From contig NZ_KI912495.1 of assembly GCF_000518785.1 (NCBI RefSeq), positions 88,257 through 152,256 of the forward strand: 64,000 bases of DNA, given 5' to 3'. This document shows positions 46,830 through 54,935 of this stretch, piece by piece. A program made the position numbers and the translations under genes. How positions within the stretch are numbered: the first letter of the stretch is position 1; every line of letters begins with the position of its first letter. The notes beneath the pieces were generated by a model. The model did not search any database. It was not told the DNA's origin and saw nothing but the letters and a program-made list of their open reading frames with translations. The DNA comes from Paenirhizobium selenitireducens ATCC BAA-1503. GTDB lineage: Bacteria; Pseudomonadota; Alphaproteobacteria; Rhizobiales; Rhizobiaceae.

Positions 46830-47642
46830 TCAGAGGCTGAACTTGTCGCCGAGATAAAGCCGGCGCACATCGGCATTGTTGACGATGTCGTTGGCGCGTC
46901 CGTGGGTCAAGACCTCGCCGGCGTGGATGATGTAGGCGCGGTCGATCAGGCCAAGCGTTTCGCGCACATTGTGGTCGGTGATCAGCACGCCGATGCCGCG
47001 GGCCGTCAGGTGGCGGACCAGGTTCTGGATGTCGGAAACCGAGATCGGGTCGACGCCGGCAAACGGTTCGTCGAGCAGCATGAAGGTCGGGTCCGTGGCG
47101 AGCGCCCGGGCGATTTCCAGGCGGCGACGCTCGCCCCCCGACAGCGCCACGGCCGGTGCCTTGCGAAGCTTTTCGATATGAAATTCGCTCAACAACTCGT
47201 CGAGCTTGGCTTCGCGCTTCCTGCGGTCGCTCTCGTGCAGTTCGAGAACCGCGCGGATATTCTCCTCGACCGTCAGGCCGCGAAAGATCGACGCTTCCTG
47301 CGGCAGGTAGCCGACGCCGAGGCGTGCGCGCCGATACATCGGCATGCCGGTCACTTCATTGCCATTGATGGCGATGGTGCCCGCGTCGACCGGAACGAGG
47401 CCGGTGATCATGTAGAAGCAGGTCGTCTTGCCGGCGCCGTTCGGCCCGAGAAGGCCGACCGCCTCGCCGCGGCGCACGACGAGCGACACCCCGTTGACCA
47501 CGCGCCGCGTGTTGTAGCTCTTCGTCAGGCCGTGGGCGATCAGCGTGCCCTCGTAGCGCGCCTTGTCGAGGCGCGTCTCCGCAGGCTTCGGCTGCTGCGC
47601 CTGCTTTGCGCCGATCAGGTCTGAGACGACGGGAATCTTCAC
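46830..47642 (-). CDS. lptB: LPS export ABC transporter ATP-binding protein LptB
   Basis: This 270-residue ATPase powers lipopolysaccharide extraction from the inner membrane with LptF, LptG and LptC. Walker A GPNGAGKTT lies near residue 65, the signature LSGGERRRLEIARAL near 167, and Walker B LLLDEPFAGVDP near 188, which is typical of LptB. About 30 extra N-terminal residues precede the core. The start is GTG at 47642 with no strong ribosome site; it follows lptA by 16 bases. Confidence 0.94.
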   Translation of the reverse strand: MKIPVVSDLIGAKQAQQPKPAETRLDKARYEGTLIAHGLTKSYNTRRVVNGVSLVVRRGEAVGLLGPNGAGKTTCFYMITGLVPVDAGTIAINGNEVTGMPMYRRARLGVGYLPQEASIFRGLTVEENIRAVLELHESDRRKREAKLDELLSEFHIEKLRKAPAVALSGGERRRLEIARALATDPTFMLLDEPFAGVDPISVSDIQNLVRHLTARGIGVLITDHNVRETLGLIDRAYIIHAGEVLTHGRANDIVNNADVRRLYLGDKFSL

Positions 47643-47658
47643 GTTGGGGCCGATGCTA

Positions 47659-48219
47659 TTAATTCTTCTTCTGGGACTTGGGGTCGAGCTGGATCTGCAC
47701 CCGGCCGCCGCAACTGTCGAGCTTCGCTTCCCCGGAATTCATCTGCACCGTCAGCTTGCAGCCGACGAAGACATTCTGGCCTTCCGACAGCACCACGCGG
47801 TCGCCCTCGAGGACGAAGACCTGGGCGTCGAGATTGAAGGTCCCCTTGTCGGCGGTCGCCTGCTGCGTTCCCGAAGACAGGAACACCTTGTCGGTGACGT
47901 CGATCTTCTCGATGTCGGCATCGCCATTGGTGACGCTGGTGCCTTCGCCGCGGTAGTGCACCGTCATGTTGCCGGATTGCAGCGTCGTCGTACCCTGCAC
48001 GACCTTGACATTGCCGGAGAACAGCGCGGTCTTTTCCTGCTCGCGGATCTCGAGCGCGTCGCTCTCGATCTGGATCGGCTGTTCGTTCGACAGCTTGAGG
48101 CCGTTCAGATTGCTCTTGGTCGATTGGGCGAGCGCCGCCGGAGATGCGGCCATGAGCGCGAAGCCCGTGGCGATCAGCAGGCCGGTCGGAAGAAGCGGTA
48201 TGCGGCGTTCGAATATCAT
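47659..48219 (-). CDS. lptA: LPS transport periplasmic protein LptA (OstA-like)
   Basis: This 186-residue protein has a signal peptide (MIFERRIPLLPTGLLIATGF, cleavage near ALAQ at about residue 32) and an OstA beta-jellyroll domain: PIQIESDALEIREQEKTALFSGNVKV and LQSGNMTVHYRGEG in parts. LptA bridges the periplasm between LptC and LptD. Two cysteines near the C-terminus (VGCKL, DSCGG) could form a disulfide. The ATG at 48219 was chosen over an upstream TTG at 48237. Confidence 0.92.
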   Translation of the reverse strand: MIFERRIPLLPTGLLIATGFALMAASPAALAQSTKSNLNGLKLSNEQPIQIESDALEIREQEKTALFSGNVKVVQGTTTLQSGNMTVHYRGEGTSVTNGDADIEKIDVTDKVFLSSGTQQATADKGTFNLDAQVFVLEGDRVVLSEGQNVFVGCKLTVQMNSGEAKLDSCGGRVQIQLDPKSQKKN

Positions 48220-48233
48220 GACTGGCCCGGCTC

Positions 48234-48899
48234 TCAATTGCCCGTTTTGCGGATGGCGGACGGCTGGATGTTCACCCGAACGGCGCCCTGAAAAGTGATA
48301 ATGCGTCCCTTATCCGTTATCTTGAGCGACTGCGCAACAATGGACGCTTCGTCCGCCTTGATGGCGACCGGCTCGCTCGTCTCCATCTTGCCGCCCTTGA
48401 TGTCGAGATGGGCCGACTGGAAGCTGGCTTCGAGACCGGTCGAGAGCTTGATGGTGAAGGGCTTGTCCATGTCGAGAAGGTCGGACGAGCGGTCGAAGAC
48501 GCCGCTCAGCGCCTCGACCCTGGCGATGATCTTCTCGTTCAGCGGCACGGCGGCGGCGATCGTCTCGAGCGCGATGATGTTCGGGTTCTTGATGTCCTGG
48601 AGCGCGCGCTCGGCGCGCATCGAATAGCTGATGCCGTCTTCGTTGCGCCCGGCGATCGCCGGCTTTTCCATCACGACCTTGCCGTTCTCGATCTTGGCGG
48701 AGGCAATCTGCAGGTTTTCCGGCAGGTAGGCCCTGACCACGGAGACGCCGAAAAAGGCGAGCGAAATGATGAAGGCGCCGATCGGAAGCAGGATCTTCAG
48801 CCGCTTGACCCGTGCTGAATGGCTGACGGCAAGACGATAGGGATCGCCGCCTGGCCGGCCGCCAGCGGTCGTCGCACTATCGTCTACGCGATTCAGCAT
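48234..48899 (-). CDS. lptC: LPS export component LptC
   Basis: This protein of about 221 residues has a cytoplasmic N-terminus, one membrane helix (LKILLPIGAFIISLAFFGVSV, about residues 34-54) and a periplasmic jellyroll with ASAKIENGKVVMEKPAIAG. LptC receives LPS from LptBFG and passes it to LptA. The ATG at 48899 (MLNRVDD) is chosen; an upstream in-frame ATG at 48959 adds 20 residues. It opens the lptC-lptA-lptB-rpoN run. Confidence 0.88.
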   Translation of the reverse strand: MLNRVDDSATTAGGRPGGDPYRLAVSHSARVKRLKILLPIGAFIISLAFFGVSVVRAYLPENLQIASAKIENGKVVMEKPAIAGRNEDGISYSMRAERALQDIKNPNIIALETIAAAVPLNEKIIARVEALSGVFDRSSDLLDMDKPFTIKLSTGLEASFQSAHLDIKGGKMETSEPVAIKADEASIVAQSLKITDKGRIITFQGAVRVNIQPSAIRKTGN

Positions 48900-49242
48900 G
48901 CATGAGGCCTGTTCGGGTTTGCCCGCCCGGAAACGCTTTGGGTGGAATCCGGCTGACATTTCGCATTATTGCGTTCGCTTGCCAATATGGAAATTGCGGC
49001 TGCGAATACAAGCCGCGGCGCCTTGCATGCGCCCGATCGCCCTTCGGCAGAGGTTCTGGCCGATCCTCGGCGCCCGAGATGTCGCATTGCCACCGCGAAG
49101 GTTGATTATCGCGTGACATTGTGGTGTTTTACCGGCGGCCCGGCAGATCGCCTCGGGCTGGTTAAGTTGTTCCTTGACGCTGCTTTTTTGGTTTGGCACG
49201 TTTGGGGCGACCAAGGTTTACTCAACCATTCAGGGGGCGCGC
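48900..49242. other. Divergent intergenic region between lptC and ihfB
   Basis: These 343 bases separate two divergent genes and must hold both promoters. I see no frame with a ribosome site and no convincing -35/-10 pair; a T-rich patch (49186-49210) lies about 40 bases before the ihfB start. Confidence 0.5.
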
Positions 49243-49545
49243 GTGATCAAGTCGGAACTGGTGCAGATTGTCGCGGCGCGTAATCCGCACCTCTATCATC
49301 GTGACGTCGAAAATATCGTCAATGCGGTGCTGGACGAGATCACCGACGCGCTAGCGGCGGGAAATCGCGTCGAACTGCGCGGCTTCGGCGCTTTTTCGGT
49401 GAAGAACCGTCCGTCGCGGTCGGGACGCAATCCGCGCACCGGCGAGACCGTCTTCGTCGAAGAGAAATGGGTCCCGTTCTTCAAGACCGGCAAGGAACTG
49501 CGCGAGCGGCTGAACCCCGGCATGGCCGACGAAGGCGACGAATAA
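49243..49545 (+). CDS. ihfB: Integration host factor subunit beta
   Basis: This 100-residue HU/IHF-family protein starts [17 protein letters not shown] and has [27 protein letters not shown] in parts, with the minor-groove Pro-containing arm (GRNPRTGE) and the C-terminal [13 protein letters not shown] as in IHF-beta. With IHF-alpha it bends DNA and assists sigma-54 promoters and replication. The start is GTG at 49243 after AGGGGG; the longer frame from 49174 gives an unlikely hydrophobic extension. Confidence 0.95.
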   Translation: MIKSELVQIVAARNPHLYHRDVENIVNAVLDEITDALAAGNRVELRGFGAFSVKNRPSRSGRNPRTGETVFVEEKWVPFFKTGKELRERLNPGMADEGDE

Positions 49546-49570
49546 GAGATCGAAGCCCGGAGCGCTTGAA

Positions 49571-49594
49571 AAGCCCCCGGTCGGGCTTAACTTG
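49571..49594 (+). terminator. Weak candidate terminator of ihfB
   Basis: AAGCCC (49571-49576) and GGGCTT (49583-49588) form a 6-base stem with a 6-base loop, followed by AACTT rather than a full T run. It lies 26 bases after the ihfB stop. Confidence 0.35.
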
Positions 49595-49654
49595 GAGGCA
49601 TCCGCCGAGCTGAATCCGGATGCGTGGCGGCAAGCCGCCGAGGAGTAGTGCGCT

Positions 49655-49999
49655 ATGGTCAAGAAAGTCGTCAGTCTGGTTGTCTTCGTGCCCCTGGCGA
49701 TCGTGTTGATCGTCCTGTCGGTCGCCAATCGGCAGGCCGTGACGCTGGCGCTCAACCCGTTCAAGCCCGACGATGCGCTTTTGTCGCTGACCGCGCCGTT
49801 CTTCGTCTTCCTGTTCCTCGCGCTCATCCTCGGCCTGCTGCTGGGCTCGGCAGCGACCTGGCTCGCCCAGGGCAAGTACCGCAAGAAGGCGCGCACAGAA
49901 TCTCGCTCGGCGGTGCGCTGGCAGGCGGAGGCCGATCTCCACAAGAGCCGCGCCGAGGATATCGCCGGCCGAGGACTTCCGCAGTTGCCCGCGAAGTAA
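49655..49999 (+). CDS. lapA: LapA domain (DUF1049) inner-membrane protein
   Basis: This 114-residue protein has two membrane helices (about 5-25 and 46-70) joined by a short loop with SVANRQAVTLALNPF, the DUF1049/LapA pattern, and then a basic, helical cytoplasmic tail. In enterobacteria LapA works with LapB in control of LPS synthesis; that role is not shown in rhizobia. Position after ihfB is common in this group. Confidence 0.87.
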   Translation: MVKKVVSLVVFVPLAIVLIVLSVANRQAVTLALNPFKPDDALLSLTAPFFVFLFLALILGLLLGSAATWLAQGKYRKKARTESRSAVRWQAEADLHKSRAEDIAGRGLPQLPAK

Positions 50000-50131
50000 C
50001 GCCGCCTCCGGGCGAGGGAGCGGCTTCGGCATCGTGAAAGCGCTTTTCCCTGCATGGCGGTGGTGCTAAGGCGTTTCGCTCAGTTTCAGGACAAGCAGGA
50101 TCAGCGTGTGAAGAACAAGGAACGCCGGCCG

Positions 50132-51259
50132 ATGCAGAAGGCATCCGCCGGAAAAACCGGCAAGGCGACGAAGCCTGTCACGGGCGGCCCCCGAGATACG
50201 GAAAAGGCGGCGTCCTTCAAGCCGCGTGGCGATCGTCGTCCCGAAGGCGCGACACGCGCGCCGCGGTCGGCGGACACCCCAGCGGTGTCGGAACCCGTGA
50301 CGGCGCCCGCCGAGCCCCAGCGCACGCTGCAGGTGCGGACCGGAGAACGCCCGGCCGAGCGCGTGCCGCTGATCCTGGAATCCCAGGGTGCCGGCGATTT
50401 CCACCTGATCGACAGCGGCGCGGGCGAAAAGCTCGAACAGTACGGTCCCTATCGGGTCGTCAGGCCCGAGGGCCAGGCCCTGTGGCCGAAGGCGCTGCCG
50501 GCGCATGTCTGGGAGCGCGCCGACGCGATCTTCACCGGCGACACCGACGAGGACGGCATGGGCCGCTGGCGCTTCCCGCGCGAGGCGCTCGGCGAAACCT
50601 GGCCGCTGTCGCTGCTCGGCGTCGATTTCCTCGGCCGCTTCACCTCCTTTCGTCATGTCGGTGTGTTTCCCGAGCAGATCGCCCACTGGACGTGGATGAA
50701 GGAACGCATCGAAACGGCCGGCCGGCCGCTGAAGGTGCTGAACCTGTTCGGCTACACCGGCGTCGCCTCCCTGGTTGCGGCGGCCGCCGGAGCCGAGGTC
50801 ACCCATGTCGATGCGTCCAAGAAGGCGATCGGCTGGGCGCGCGAGAACCAGTCGCTGAGCCGGCTCGACAAGGCGCCGATCCGCTGGATCTGCGACGACG
50901 CGATGAAGTTCATCCAGCGCGAGGAACGGCGCGGCCACCGCTACGACATCATCCTGACCGATCCGCCGAAATTCGGCCGCGGGCCGAACGGCGAGGTCTG
51001 GCACCTGTTCGAGCACCTGCCGTTGATGCTCGACATCTGCCGCGAGCTCCTGGCGCCCAATGCGCTGGGTCTGGTGCTGACCGCCTATTCGATCCGCGCG
51101 AGCTTCTACTCGATCCACGAACTGATGCGCGAGACGATGCGCGGCAAGGGCGGACTGGTCGAGTCGGGCGAACTGGTGATCCGCGAGGCCGGCCTCGACG
51201 GCAAGACCCCCGGACGCGCGCTCTCGACCTCACTCTTCAGCCGCTGGGTGCCGAAATGA
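50132..51259 (+). CDS. Class I SAM-dependent rRNA methyltransferase (RlmI-like)
   Basis: This protein of about 375 residues has a basic, Pro/Ala-rich N-terminal tail (about 1-85) and then a methyltransferase core: LNLFGYTGVASLVAAAAGAEVTHVDASKKAIGWARENQ in parts (SAM site near residue 205) and the catalytic ILTDPPKFGRGPNGE near 275. The DPPKFGR loop resembles RlmI/RlmK-type 23S rRNA methyltransferases; the modified base is not predictable. Starts at 50054, 50108 and 50132 are possible; AAGGAA supports 50132. It overlaps the next gene (ATGA). Confidence 0.85.
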   Translation: MQKASAGKTGKATKPVTGGPRDTEKAASFKPRGDRRPEGATRAPRSADTPAVSEPVTAPAEPQRTLQVRTGERPAERVPLILESQGAGDFHLIDSGAGEKLEQYGPYRVVRPEGQALWPKALPAHVWERADAIFTGDTDEDGMGRWRFPREALGETWPLSLLGVDFLGRFTSFRHVGVFPEQIAHWTWMKERIETAGRPLKVLNLFGYTGVASLVAAAAGAEVTHVDASKKAIGWARENQSLSRLDKAPIRWICDDAMKFIQREERRGHRYDIILTDPPKFGRGPNGEVWHLFEHLPLMLDICRELLAPNALGLVLTAYSIRASFYSIHELMRETMRGKGGLVESGELVIREAGLDGKTPGRALSTSLFSRWVPK

Positions 51260-52116
51260 GCGACGACTACAGGAACGACGGTCCGCGCCGCGTCGGCCAG
51301 GTGAAGGAAATCACCAGCCTCGCCAACCCGATCATCAAGGACATCAAGGCGCTGTCGCTGAAAAAGGCGCGCGACGAGACGAAGACCTTCATGGCGGAAG
51401 GCCTGAAGCTGGTCATTGACGCGCTCGAACTCGGCTGGACGATCCGCACGCTGGTCTATTCCAAGGCGGCCAAGGGCAAGCCCATGGTCGAGAAGGCCGC
51501 CGCCCGCACCATCGCCTCCGGCGGTCTGGTGCTCGAGGTCAGCGAGAAAGTGATGTCGGCGATCACCCGTCGCGACAATCCGCAGATGGTCGCCGGCGTG
51601 TTCGAGCAGCGCTGGATGGCGCTGAAGGATGTCCGTCCTTCCGCATCGGAGACCTGGGTGGCGCTCGACCGGGTCCGCGATCCCGGCAATCTCGGCACCA
51701 TTATCCGCACGGCCGACGCCGCCGGCGCTTCGGGTGTGATCCTGGTCGGCGACTGCACCGATCCGTTTTCGCTGGAAACCGTGCGTGCGACGATGGGCTC
51801 TCTCTTCGCCGTGCCGCTGGTCAAGGCGACGCCCGCCGACTTCCTGCGCTGGAAGAAGGACAGCGGCGCGCGGCTTGTGGCGACCCATCTCGCCGGCGCG
51901 GTCGACTACCGCACCATCGACTACCGCAGCAAGCCGGTCGTGCTGATGATGGGCAACGAGCAGTCCGGCCTGCCGGACGATCTGGCGGGAGCCGCCGATG
52001 CGCTGGCCCGCATTCCGCAGGTCGGCCGCGCCGATTCCCTCAATCTCGCCGTCGCGACCGGCGTCATGCTGTTCGAAGTGCGTCGGCACCTTTTGAGCCT
52101 CGACGCACCCAGATGA
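51256..52116 (+). CDS. TrmH family (SPOUT) RNA 2'-O-methyltransferase
   Basis: This 286-residue protein has an N-terminal substrate-binding domain ([16 protein letters not shown]) and a SPOUT knot with the three TrmH motifs: [17 protein letters not shown] near residue 140, [11 protein letters not shown] near 232, and [14 protein letters not shown] near 261. It methylates ribose in rRNA or tRNA; the site is unknown. The ATG overlaps the previous stop and its own stop overlaps the lspA start, so three genes are chained. Confidence 0.9.
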   Translation: MSDDYRNDGPRRVGQVKEITSLANPIIKDIKALSLKKARDETKTFMAEGLKLVIDALELGWTIRTLVYSKAAKGKPMVEKAAARTIASGGLVLEVSEKVMSAITRRDNPQMVAGVFEQRWMALKDVRPSASETWVALDRVRDPGNLGTIIRTADAAGASGVILVGDCTDPFSLETVRATMGSLFAVPLVKATPADFLRWKKDSGARLVATHLAGAVDYRTIDYRSKPVVLMMGNEQSGLPDDLAGAADALARIPQVGRADSLNLAVATGVMLFEVRRHLLSLDAPR

Positions 52117-52604
52117 ACGAATTCCTCGCGCCCTTCAGCCGGCCCTTGCCGGCCGCAATCTTCATCGTCGCCGCTTTGCTGCTCGACCAGGCGATCAAGC
52201 TGGCCGTCGAGCTTTACCTGCCGCTGCACGAGGCCGTGCCGGTCATGCCCATGCTGGCGCTCTATCGCACGCACAATCTTGGCGTTGCCTTCTCCATGCT
52301 GGCCGATGCCCATGGCTGGTTCATCGTCGGGCTCCGGATCGCCATCGTCGCCTTCGTCATGTGGCTCTGGGGACGCACCGGCCCCGGCCATCACATCGCT
52401 CATCTCGGCTTTGCCATGATCATCGCCGGCGCTCTTGGCAATATCATCGACCGTTTCATTTACGGCCATGTGGTCGATTACGTGCTGTTCTACACGCAGA
52501 ACTGGTCTTTTGCTGTCTTCAACCTTGCGGACAGCCTCATTTCCGTCGGTGCGGCCCTCATTCTTGTGGACGAGATACTGGCGCATCGCGCTTCAAAGGC
52601 GTAA
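52113..52604 (+). CDS. lspA: Lipoprotein signal peptidase (signal peptidase II)
   Basis: This 163-residue inner-membrane aspartyl protease has four hydrophobic helices and both catalytic aspartates, in [10 protein letters not shown] near residue 113 and FNLADSLI near 139. [12 protein letters not shown] near 51 matches the conserved TxNxGxAF motif. It cleaves prolipoprotein signal peptides after lipid attachment. It overlaps trmH by four bases. Confidence 0.96.
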   Translation: MNEFLAPFSRPLPAAIFIVAALLLDQAIKLAVELYLPLHEAVPVMPMLALYRTHNLGVAFSMLADAHGWFIVGLRIAIVAFVMWLWGRTGPGHHIAHLGFAMIIAGALGNIIDRFIYGHVVDYVLFYTQNWSFAVFNLADSLISVGAALILVDEILAHRASKA

Positions 52605-52690
52605 TCTGAAAATTGCCGCAGACCGGATATTCGACGGCGCAAGTGAAGCAAAAGGGGCGGGCGCGACACACCGCGATTATGCCGTAATCC

Positions 52691-52708
52691 CTGTCACTTT
52701 GTTGTCGC
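52691..52708 (+). promoter_or_regulatory. Candidate Pho box upstream of olsB
   Basis: CTGTCAC (52691-52697), four bases, and TTGTCGC (52702-52708) match 10 of the 14 repeat positions of CTGTCAT-N4-CTGTCAT. The site lies 45 bases before the olsB start. Ornithine lipid synthesis is induced by phosphate limitation through PhoB in Sinorhizobium meliloti, which makes a Pho box here expected. Confidence 0.45.
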
Positions 52709-52752
52709 ATATCCGTGGTTTATGGCTCTGAACGCTAGCTGGACGAGTCGCT

Positions 52753-53631
52753 ATGAGCATTGAACTTTTGGATCGAGTGTCCCTGGTTGATGGCGCCGCG
52801 CAGTCCAACAGTGCGGCGGCCAGGCCGTCGGAAGGCCTGCTTGGACGCATCGGCAATCTCGAAACCCGGATCGCCCGCAACGAACGCGAGATCGACGCCG
52901 CGCAGGCCGTGCGCTATCGCGTCTTCATCGAGGAAATGGGCGCACAGATCGCCCCGGACGCGGCACGCCGCAAGCGCGACATCGATGCCTGGGATTCGGT
53001 CTGCGATCATCTCCTGGTGCTGGACCGCTCGGTCGAGGGGGATCCCGAGGACCAGATCGTCGGCACCTATCGCCTGCTGCGTCATGATGTGGCGCGAAAC
53101 CACGGCGGCTTCTACTCGGCGACCGAATTCGATGTCGAGACCCTGATGGCGCGTCATCCGGAGAAACGCTTCATGGAACTCGGCCGTTCCTGCGTGCTGC
53201 CGGACTATCGCACCAAGCGGACAGTGGAACTGCTGTGGCAGGGCTGCTGGGCCTATGCGCTGATGCACCGTGTCGACGCGATGTTCGGCTGTGGTTCGTT
53301 TCCCGGCATTCGGCCGGAGGAACACGCCCTGGCGCTCTCCTTCCTCTACCACCATGCGGTGGCCCGTGGCGAATGGGCTGTTCGGGCGCTGCCGGAACTC
53401 TATCGCGAAATGGACCTGATGCCGGTCGAAGCCATCAACCCGCGCAGGGCGCTTGCCGCCATGCCGCCGCTGATCAAGGGTTATCTGCGGCTCGGCGCGA
53501 TGATCGGCGAGGGCGCTGTGGTCGACCACGCCTTCAACACTACCGATGCCCTGATCGTGCTGCCGATCTCCAGCATATCGGACCGTTACCGCAACTATTA
53601 TGGCGCCGACGCGGGCCGCTTCGCCAGCTGA
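52753..53631 (+). CDS. olsB: L-ornithine N(alpha)-acyltransferase OlsB
   Basis: This 292-residue protein matches OlsB in length and in the GNAT-like acyltransferase core: VRYRVFIEEMGAQI near residue 53, QIVGTYRLLRHD near 98, FMELGRSCVLPDYR near 139, and MFGCGSFPGI near 177. It transfers a 3-hydroxyacyl group from ACP to ornithine, the first step of phosphorus-free ornithine lipid. S. meliloti has olsB in the same neighbourhood. The OlsA partner is not in this window. Confidence 0.92.
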   Translation: MSIELLDRVSLVDGAAQSNSAAARPSEGLLGRIGNLETRIARNEREIDAAQAVRYRVFIEEMGAQIAPDAARRKRDIDAWDSVCDHLLVLDRSVEGDPEDQIVGTYRLLRHDVARNHGGFYSATEFDVETLMARHPEKRFMELGRSCVLPDYRTKRTVELLWQGCWAYALMHRVDAMFGCGSFPGIRPEEHALALSFLYHHAVARGEWAVRALPELYREMDLMPVEAINPRRALAAMPPLIKGYLRLGAMIGEGAVVDHAFNTTDALIVLPISSISDRYRNYYGADAGRFAS

Positions 53632-53862
53632 TCACCGGACAGTCCGGTCTCCGCCCATGGCTTCGCCAGCCGGCGCGCTCTGCCTGCTGAACGCTTGACA
53701 GTCACGCCCGTCGCTCGGCGGCGGCACGAGCGGCAGGTCGGCAAGCTCGCGCGCCGACATGGCGGCAATCGCCGGATGGGCGAGCGGATCCCGTGACCAG
53801 TCGTCGTCCGCCTGTTTCCAGTCTCTGCGGGATTGCTGGCGACCGAAGAAAAACTTCAGCAT
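53632..53862 (-). CDS. Small uncharacterised protein
   Basis: This 76-residue frame starts with ATG at 53862 preceded by AAAGGAG at good spacing and ends at 53632, abutting the olsB stop in convergent orientation. The N-terminus MLKFFFGRQQSRRDW is basic and aromatic; the middle SRDPLAHPAIAAMSARELADLPL resembles short DUF1127-like rhizobial proteins only loosely. I do not recognise it. It may be a small regulatory protein. Confidence 0.6.
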   Translation of the reverse strand: MLKFFFGRQQSRRDWKQADDDWSRDPLAHPAIAAMSARELADLPLVPPPSDGRDCQAFSRQSAPAGEAMGGDRTVR

Positions 53863-54002
53863 CGGCACGCTCCTTTCCTGACGCGTCAAGACGAAGGCCT
53901 GCTCGGGAGAGCCCGCGGCCGCCTGCTTCATCCAGACAATAATCGGTCGATCCTGCACGCCTCGCAATTGAGTTTCGTGGGGAGAGCCTTTAGAAAAGCT
54001 AT

Positions 54003-54935
54003 ATGCGAAATCTCAATCTCATCCATCTGAACGGCCTGCGTGCGGTGGAGGCGGTCGGCCGGCTGGGCTCGCTTCCGGCCGCGGCCGAAGAATTGGGCGT
54101 ATCGGTCGGTGCCGTCAGCCAGCAGGTGATCAAGGCCGAGCAGCAATTGCACCACAAGCTGTTCGAGCGGCAGCCGAAGGGCATGGTGCCGACCGAGGCG
54201 GGCCGCGACATCCTGCCCCGGCTGGCCGAGGCCTTTCGTCTGCTGTCGGGAGCGGTCGCTGCCGCCCATCACCGCAATGACGACCTGCTGACGATCTCGG
54301 TCGCACCGGTCTTTGCCGCGCGCTGGCTGGTCTACCGGCTGGGGGCCTTCTCCGAGCGCCACCCCGACATCAACCTGCGGATCGACGCCACGACCCGGCT
54401 CGTCGATCCGGCGGTGTCGGACGTCGATCTCTGCATTCGCGTCGGCAAGGGCAACTGGCCCGGAGCACGCGCCGAATTGCTGCTCGAACAGAGGATCTTT
54501 CCGGTCTGCGCGCCGGCCCTCGCCGAACGGCTGTCCGCTCCAGAGGATATCCTGGAATTGCCGGCGATCATCGACGGGAGGGCCATGTTCGGGTGGGATG
54601 TCTGGCTCGGCGCGGTCGGCCTTGCGGGCCGACCGGTGAATGTCCGCCATGTCTTCAACGAGGCGTCACTCTGCCTCGACTCGGCGATCTCCGGCCAGGG
54701 CGTGATGCTCGCCTGGCAGACGATCGCCTCCCATGCGATCCGGGCCGGCCAGCTGGTCGTACCCTTCGGCCCCTGGGTGGCGACGGGGGACGGCCATTAT
54801 CTCGTCACGGCCGAAACCGCCCGTCCCGACCCCAAGGTCGCGGCGTTCCGCCGCTGGCTGAAGGAGGAATTGGCCGAGGATATGGAGCGGCTCGCGAAAG
54901 CCGCCCCGGACCGGCCTCACTCGCCGGCATTGTAG
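54003..54935 (+). CDS. LysR family transcriptional regulator (GcvA-like)
   Basis: This 310-residue protein has an N-terminal helix-turn-helix (HLNGLRAVEAVGRLGSLPAAAEELGVSVGAVSQQVIKAE in parts, residues 8-47) and a type-2 periplasmic-binding effector domain with DLCIRVGKGNWPG near 141. The pattern is close to GcvA-type regulators. The target is unknown. Its 3' end overlaps the 3' end of the convergent tme gene by 19 bases. Confidence 0.92.
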   Translation: MRNLNLIHLNGLRAVEAVGRLGSLPAAAEELGVSVGAVSQQVIKAEQQLHHKLFERQPKGMVPTEAGRDILPRLAEAFRLLSGAVAAAHHRNDDLLTISVAPVFAARWLVYRLGAFSERHPDINLRIDATTRLVDPAVSDVDLCIRVGKGNWPGARAELLLEQRIFPVCAPALAERLSAPEDILELPAIIDGRAMFGWDVWLGAVGLAGRPVNVRHVFNEASLCLDSAISGQGVMLAWQTIASHAIRAGQLVVPFGPWVATGDGHYLVTAETARPDPKVAAFRRWLKEELAEDMERLAKAAPDRPHSPAL

